From Candidatus Pelagibacter sp. (GTDB lineage Bacteria; Pseudomonadota; Alphaproteobacteria; Pelagibacterales; Pelagibacteraceae), in assembly GCA_028343315.1 (NCBI GenBank), contig JAOLYI010000009.1, positions 1-20,768 on the forward strand: a stretch of DNA of 20,768 bases. The letters are read 5' to 3'. Positions 16,713 through 20,768 of this stretch are shown here, one piece after another; the first letter of the stretch is position 1; each line of letters starts with the position of its first letter. The notes under the pieces were generated by a model. That model was not told the DNA's origin and did not search any database. It saw only the letters and a list, made by a program, of their open reading frames with translations. The position numbers were made by a program, and so were the translations under genes.

Positions 16713-17212
16713 ACATTACTACAATTTAAAAGCTGTATATCATAAATTGCATGATCAAAGGGAGTTAGGCTTGGATCTGAAGCAAAAGTCCAACCATTGA
16801 ATATAAATACTTTTTCATTCTCATTTTTTGTTAAATCCTTGACTTGCATATAAGCGACTGTATCAGTTTTATTATTTACTTCAACTTTACCACATTTCAG
16901 GATTTTAATTTCTAATGGTCCATACAGTTTGCTTTCATTTAAGCTAACTACAAGCTTCGATGATTTTGCGGTAATTTTATCAAGACCGATTAAAATTACT
17001 TGGGAAGATTTTAAATTTTCAGAAATTTTTCTTTCTTTTAGATTTTGTTTTAAGGAAATATTTTCATTTTTCTCTTCTGTTTGATCAAAACTTGGTTTGA
17101 TTTTATCTATATTGATCAAGGGAGTGGTTGTTATTTTTTCTTCAGCATTAGAAAAACATAAAGAAATTAAATAAAAGAATAAAATAAGATAAATTCTATT
17201 TCCAAGTTTCAT
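16709..17212 (-). CDS. DUF2155 domain protein, secreted
   Basis: A 167-residue protein with a cleavable signal peptide (hydrophobic 8-20, likely cut after SNA at 21-23), hence periplasmic. After a charged low-complexity linker (24-70) comes the conserved DUF2155 region (about 78-164): ITAKSSKLVVSLNESKLYGPLEIKILKCGKVE, then VFIFNGWTFASDPSLTPFDHAIYDIQLLNC. Cys107 and Cys164 could form a disulfide. DUF2155 proteins are typical of Alphaproteobacteria and have no established function. The start overlaps the 3' end of the NDUFA12-type gene by 17 bases, so they are co-transcribed. It is convergent with accC. Confidence 0.85.
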   Translation of the reverse strand: MKLGNRIYLILFFYLISLCFSNAEEKITTTPLINIDKIKPSFDQTEEKNENISLKQNLKERKISENLKSSQVILIGLDKITAKSSKLVVSLNESKLYGPLEIKILKCGKVEVNNKTDTVAYMQVKDLTKNENEKVFIFNGWTFASDPSLTPFDHAIYDIQLLNCSNV

Positions 17213-17546
17213 ATTTTTTCTTAATATTATTTTTTATAATTTTAACTGGTTTAAAGCTATTGTTTGTGCCTGTTTGATTTTCTAAATGTTTTTTTTGCCA
17301 TAAATGTTTAATATTTTTACTATCTGGAATTTTATCAACTGTATGATGAATCCATAAATACCAGTCTGAAGTAATTTTAGTAGCCTCAACGTTGCTAGCG
17401 TAAATAACCCAACGCTCATTTTTTTTGCTATGGTAATATTTATTTCCATATTCATCTGAACCGACATATTTTCCTAAAAATAAAGTTTTTAAAAAAGTTC
17501 CAAAAGTTTGTCTATTCCACCAAGTAAAAAAAAATTTTAAGTTCAT
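17196..17546 (-). CDS. NDUFA12-type (B17.2) accessory subunit of NADH:ubiquinone oxidoreductase
   Basis: A 116-residue protein of the NDUFA12 family. Family features are TFGTFLKTLFLGKYVGSDEYGNKYYHSK (14-41), RWVIYASNVEATKITSDWYLWIHHTVDKIP (46-75) and a C-terminal KYETWK. In mitochondria and Alphaproteobacteria this is a supernumerary subunit on the peripheral arm of complex I. Its presence is a good marker of alphaproteobacterial origin, and the gene stands away from the main nuo cluster. No signal peptide is visible. It starts a two-gene unit with the DUF2155 gene, which overlaps it by 17 bases. A longer neighbouring reading frame in another phase (17282-17467) is a shadow. Confidence 0.9.
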   Translation of the reverse strand: MNLKFFFTWWNRQTFGTFLKTLFLGKYVGSDEYGNKYYHSKKNERWVIYASNVEATKITSDWYLWIHHTVDKIPDSKNIKHLWQKKHLENQTGTNNSFKPVKIIKNNIKKKYETWK

Positions 17547-17565
17547 ATCTGAAATTTAAATCCAC

Positions 17566-17580
17566 ACAATTATTAATTGT
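17566..17580. repeat. 15-bp palindrome between NDUFA12-type and NrdJ-like genes
   Basis: ACAATTATTAATTGT is a perfect 7-bp inverted repeat with a one-base centre in the 99-bp divergent spacer (17547-17645), 20 bp upstream of the NDUFA12-type start. It could be an operator for either gene, but it is entirely AT except for the outer pair of C/G bases, so chance is a real alternative. A TATACA at 17602-17607 is a weak -10 candidate for the plus-strand gene. Confidence 0.25.
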
Positions 17581-17645
17581 ATTATTAAGTAATAGACACT
17601 TTATACAATTAATATATATCTAAATAAAGAGATTCCATTAATTAT

Positions 17646-18464
17646 ATGAAAAAATACCTTGTTGAAACTTACTATACTTGCACATTTAAAACAGTTCATA
17701 CTCTAGATAACTTAGACGACACAGAGTTATCTAAAATCGATAAAAGGACTGATGGTGACGTAGAAGTTATAGATGTAAAACTTAATAACAGAAAAACAAA
17801 AAAATTAGGTGGTAAAAAAGACCAAAAAACGAATGATTCCAAATTGGATAATGTTTTACCTAATAATATAGCTAATAAAATTAAAAAATCAAAAAATGAC
17901 CTAAATGATAATTCGGGCAATCTTAAAATTAAAAGTAATGCCAGATATAAAATGCCAGATAGACGCAAAGGATATATCCAAAAGGCACAAATTGGTGATC
18001 ACAAAGTTTATCTGCACACTGGTGAGTATGATGATGGAAAAATTGGTGAAATATTCATTGATACTAATAAAGAAGGCGAACTGGTGAAAGCAATGATGAA
18101 TAATTTCGCAATAGCGATTTCCTTAGGATTACAATATGGTGTTCCGCTTGAAGAATATGTAGATGCTTTTATTGATACCAAATTTGAGCCGTCAGGTAAT
18201 GTTAATGGTAATGATAGAATTTTAAGTGCCTCATCAATTCTCGATTACGTTTTTAGAGAACTTGCAATTTCTTATTTGGGTAAAGAAGAATTGGCCCATA
18301 CTCCATCAATTGCAAATGTAAAAAATCCAAATACTGAAAATGGAGAAGACAAATTTCTTAAAATTGTTAAAAATATAACTTCTAAAGGTTTCGTTAGAAG
18401 CAATTATGAGGAAAAATTAGTAGATCTCTCCGATGTTAGAATTGATCTTAAAAATAAAAATTAA
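17646..18464 (+). CDS. Free-standing NrdJ C-terminal (TSCPD-like) domain protein
   Basis: A 272-residue soluble protein in three parts. Residues 1-55 ([23 protein letters not shown]) form a small domain I do not recognise. Residues 56-100 are a Lys/Asp/Asn-rich linker. Residues 103-220 resemble the C-terminal region of alphaproteobacterial B12-dependent ribonucleotide reductase Nrd[90 protein letters not shown]. The catalytic barrel of NrdJ (about 700 residues) and its terminal Cys-rich zinc finger are both missing; the only Cys is Cys12. No reductase gene is adjacent. Split NrdJa/NrdJb enzymes are known in Pseudomonas, so an accessory role in ribonucleotide reduction is possible, but an independent role is equally open. 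It is divergent from the NDUFA12-type gene and convergent with aspS. The frame is clean, with no sign of decay. Confidence 0.75.
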   Translation: MKKYLVETYYTCTFKTVHTLDNLDDTELSKIDKRTDGDVEVIDVKLNNRKTKKLGGKKDQKTNDSKLDNVLPNNIANKIKKSKNDLNDNSGNLKIKSNARYKMPDRRKGYIQKAQIGDHKVYLHTGEYDDGKIGEIFIDTNKEGELVKAMMNNFAIAISLGLQYGVPLEEYVDAFIDTKFEPSGNVNGNDRILSASSILDYVFRELAISYLGKEELAHTPSIANVKNPNTENGEDKFLKIVKNITSKGFVRSNYEEKLVDLSDVRIDLKNKN

Positions 18465-20248
18465 TTCTTTTTTAAATCTTTTTTAATACTTAATTCTTTT
18501 AATTGACTTTCATCAACATCTGATGGCGCCTGCATCATTAAGTCTTGGGCATTTTGATTCATTGGAAAGAGAGTAACCTCCCTAATATTCTCTTTACCCG
18601 CAAGTAGCATAACAATTCTATCGATACCGGGTGCTATACCTCCATGGGGTGGTGCTCCATAGCTTAATGCATTAATCATTCCACTAAACTTTTCATTAAC
18701 TTCTTTTTCATTATATCCAGCTATAGAAAATAATTTAAACATGAGTTCTGGTATATGATTTCTTATTGCGCCAGATGATAATTCGACACCGTTACATACG
18801 ATATCGTATTGATAGGCTTTAATATCTAATGGTTTATCAAAATTTAATTCTTTAATTTCACCTTGAGGCATTGAGAATGGATTGTGACTAAATATAATTT
18901 TGTTAGTTTTTTGGTCGAGCTCGTACATTGGATAATCAACTATCCAGCAAAAAGCAAATTTCGCTTTATCAATAATATCTAAGTCTTGTGCAATCTTGTC
19001 TCTCGCCAAAGAAAGAATTTTTTCAATTTCTCTTTCTTTACCACAGGCAAGAAAAACACTATCACCAATTTCAGCATTACAGCTAGTCATAATTTCTTTA
19101 AGTGAGTCTTCGCTAAAGAATTTTCCAACTGGCCCTTTACCTTTAATTTCTTTATCTTGCTCTATTGTAAAATAGGCCAAGCCAGAAGCACCTTGCTCTT
19201 TCGCCCATTTATCAATATTATCAAAAAAACTTCTTGGTTTATTTTTTGTATTCTTTGTTATTATTGCTCTTACAATTGATCCAGTTTTTACTAATTTTTT
19301 AAATATATCAAATTTAATGTCATCTCTTTTAAATAAATCAGTAAGTTCATAAATTATTAATGGATTCCTCAAATCTGGTTTATCTGTTCCATATTTTTTC
19401 ATTGCTTCTTGATATGGTATTCTTGGAAATTTTTCCTTAAGAATTTTTTTTGATGAAAACTGCTGGAATAAGTTAATCAACAATTTTTCTACAACATTAA
19501 AGACATTTTCTTGTTCAACAAATGACATTTCCAAATCTAATTGATAAAATTCACCAGGGCTTCTATCAGCTCTAGCATCTTCATCTCTAAAACATGGTGC
19601 AATTTGAAAATATTTATCAAAACCGGAAACCATAATTAATTGTTTAAATTGTTGTGGTGCTTGAGGAAGCGCGTAGAATTTTCCTGGATTTAATCTGCTT
19701 GGAACTAAAAAGTCCCTTGCACCTTCAGGGCTTGAAGAAGTTAAAATTGGAGTTTGATATTCTAGAAAACCCAATTTTAACATTTCAGATCTTATAAAAG
19801 AAATTACTTTTGATCTTAAAATGATATTTTTATGCATTTCTTCTCGTCTGAGATCTAGAAATCTATATTTTAATCTTATTTCTTCAGGATAATCTTGTTC
19901 ACCAAAAACTGGTATTGGCAATTCTTTTGCATAAGATAAAACTTCTGCAGATTTTATAGCGATTTCAATTTTGCCAGTTTTTAAATCTAAATTTTCAGTT
20001 CCAGAAGCTCTTTTAACTACTTTTCCACTAATTTTAATGACAGACTCTGGTTTTGATTTTTCTAATACAGGAAAGAAATCATTATTGTTTTCAATCACAC
20101 ACTGTGTCATTCCATAATGATCTCTTAAATCTATAAATAATAAATTTCCGTGATCTCTTTTTCTATGAAGCCATCCAGAAAGATAAACACTCTTATCAAT
20201 TTCTTTTTCACTTAATTCTGAGCAATTATGTGTTCTATATTTATTCAT
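18461..20248 (-). CDS. aspS: Aspartyl-tRNA synthetase, probably non-discriminating
   Basis: A 595-residue class II synthetase of bacterial AspRS type. The N-terminal OB domain recognises the anticodon ([22 protein letters not shown], 22-43); motif 1 is near [20 protein letters not shown] (161-180); motif 2 is [20 protein letters not shown] (219-238); the GAD insertion lies around 280-410; motif 3 is [13 protein letters not shown] near the C-terminus. His33 in RDHG and Gly83 in ASGTENL correspond to the residues (His31 and Gly83 in the Pseudomonas enzyme) linked to relaxed specificity, suggesting that it also charges tRNA-Asn with Asp for GatCAB amidation. The start overlaps the hdaA stop as ATGA and the stop shares TTAA with the NrdJ-like gene. 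Confidence 0.97.
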   Translation of the reverse strand: MNKYRTHNCSELSEKEIDKSVYLSGWLHRKRDHGNLLFIDLRDHYGMTQCVIENNNDFFPVLEKSKPESVIKISGKVVKRASGTENLDLKTGKIEIAIKSAEVLSYAKELPIPVFGEQDYPEEIRLKYRFLDLRREEMHKNIILRSKVISFIRSEMLKLGFLEYQTPILTSSSPEGARDFLVPSRLNPGKFYALPQAPQQFKQLIMVSGFDKYFQIAPCFRDEDARADRSPGEFYQLDLEMSFVEQENVFNVVEKLLINLFQQFSSKKILKEKFPRIPYQEAMKKYGTDKPDLRNPLIIYELTDLFKRDDIKFDIFKKLVKTGSIVRAIITKNTKNKPRSFFDNIDKWAKEQGASGLAYFTIEQDKEIKGKGPVGKFFSEDSLKEIMTSCNAEIGDSVFLACGKEREIEKILSLARDKIAQDLDIIDKAKFAFCWIVDYPMYELDQKTNKIIFSHNPFSMPQGEIKELNFDKPLDIKAYQYDIVCNGVELSSGAIRNHIPELMFKLFSIAGYNEKEVNEKFSGMINALSYGAPPHGGIAPGIDRIVMLLAGKENIREVTLFPMNQNAQDLMMQAPSDVDESQLKELSIKKDLKKN

Positions 20249-20768
20249 TGATCTAGTAGTTTTTTTATTAGATTAATATTAATTGATTTTCCAGTAGATA
20301 AAGATAAATCATCGACATCTTTTAGAAATTTAAACATTTTTTCATAAGATCTTTCTATATTTTTGATAATAAATTCCGATATCTTGGGATTAATACTTAT
20401 TTGTTTGTCAGAAAATGTCTTTGAAATAATAACTTTTAATAAATCATCAGTTGGTAGTTCAATTCCAATAAATAAAAAGCTATTTATTCTCGACTTTAAA
20501 TCCTTCAATTTAAAATTAATGTTATTGATGGAGGTAATAGAGTTTATTAGTACGTAATTATCTAATTGCTTTGATTGATTTAAAATTGAATATAGTAGTT
20601 TTTCGTCAATGTTATTACTAAAATTATCAATAATCAAACAATCTAAAATATTTAAATCATTAACTATTTCATCATTTGCATGTAATGCATCAATTAATTT
20701 TATTCTTTCAATTTTTTTTTGAAGTATTTTAGCTAAATGTGTTTTGCCAGATCCTGGGGCACCAAAAA
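20245..20768 (-). CDS. hdaA: HdaA/DnaA-family AAA+ protein, regulator of replication initiation (5' end outside)
   Basis: The open frame runs from the window edge, so the N-terminus is missing. Reading back from the stop, the visible protein of about 173 residues starts FGAPGSGKTHLAKILQKKI, a Walker A P-loop, followed by a Walker B-like CLIIDNFSN and the AAA+ lid ending PTDDLLKVIISKTFSDKQISINPKISEFIIKNIERSYEKMFKFLKDVDDLSLSTGKSININLIKKLLD. This lid matches Hda/HdaA (IERS box) and there is no DnaA-type DNA-binding domain IV. In Caulobacter and E. coli such proteins stimulate ATP hydrolysis by DnaA after initiation. A TTG at 20637-20635 could be mistaken for the start, but the P-loop is upstream of it. 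It overlaps aspS by ATGA. Confidence 0.85.
   Translation of the reverse strand, partial: FGAPGSGKTHLAKILQKKIERIKLIDALHANDEIVNDLNILDCLIIDNFSNNIDEKLLYSILNQSKQLDNYVLINSITSINNINFKLKDLKSRINSFLFIGIELPTDDLLKVIISKTFSDKQISINPKISEFIIKNIERSYEKMFKFLKDVDDLSLSTGKSININLIKKLLDQ

Noticed and set aside
16709..16740. Terminator between accC and the DUF2155 gene
   Set aside because: No GC-rich stem with a T-run is present; the genes share their stop codons, leaving no intergenic DNA.
17696..17968. Minus-strand 90-codon frame antisense to the NrdJ-like gene
   Set aside because: Its Leu/Ser/Phe-rich hydrophobic composition is what antisense of a Lys/Asp/Asn-rich gene gives; it matches nothing known.
20635..20637. 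TTG as the start codon of the HdaA-like gene
   Set aside because: The frame stays open to the window edge and encodes a Walker A P-loop upstream, so the true start is outside the window.

Overview
The window looks like a piece of a streamlined, very AT-rich alphaproteobacterial chromosome, most likely SAR11 (Pelagibacterales). The reasons are strong A/T bias with many poly-A/T runs and Lys/Asn/Ile-rich proteins. Genes are packed almost without gaps: summing the spacers I find about 470 non-coding bases in 20.8 kb. Several genes are typical of Alphaproteobacteria (HdaA, NDUFA12-type complex I subunit, DUF2155 protein, mrcA-prfB). The assignment rests on gene content and composition, not on a phylogeny. 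I see no mobile element, CRISPR array, tRNA or rRNA.

Layout. (1) 1-2740, minus strand: an Fe-S assembly operon, iscR-like regulator, sufB, sufC and the 5' end of sufD, linked by ATGA, TAATG and TAA|ATG junctions. (2) 2741-5938: a 132-bp regulatory gap with a 13-bp palindrome and a good Fur-box match, then an alpha/beta hydrolase (+), anmK (-) and tyrS (+). (3) 5931-11558, minus strand: mrcA (PBP1A), prfB (RF2) and an AsmA-like envelope protein, probably one transcript. prfB is read in two frames through a classical programmed +1 frameshift, so a simple gene caller would truncate it. (4) 11704-14478: an RNase E/G gene (+) facing thiS-thiG (-). (5) 14507-16712, plus strand: aroQ, accB, accC, an operon typical of Alphaproteobacteria. 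(6) 16709-17546, minus strand: the NDUFA12-type gene followed by a DUF2155 gene. (7) 17646-18464, plus strand: a free-standing protein resembling the C-terminal part of B12-dependent ribonucleotide reductase NrdJ, without a catalytic subunit in the window. (8) 18461-20768, minus strand: hdaA (5' end outside) and aspS.

Most of the window is housekeeping: Fe-S clusters, translation (tyrS, aspS, prfB), cell wall (mrcA, anmK), thiamine thiazole, shikimate, fatty-acid initiation, RNA decay and replication control. The points most worth a second look are the orphan NrdJ-like C-terminal protein, the RNase E/G without its zinc-link cysteines, the prfB frameshift, the Fur-like box beside the suf operon, and the convergent gene pairs, four of five of which share one TTAA as both stop codons.
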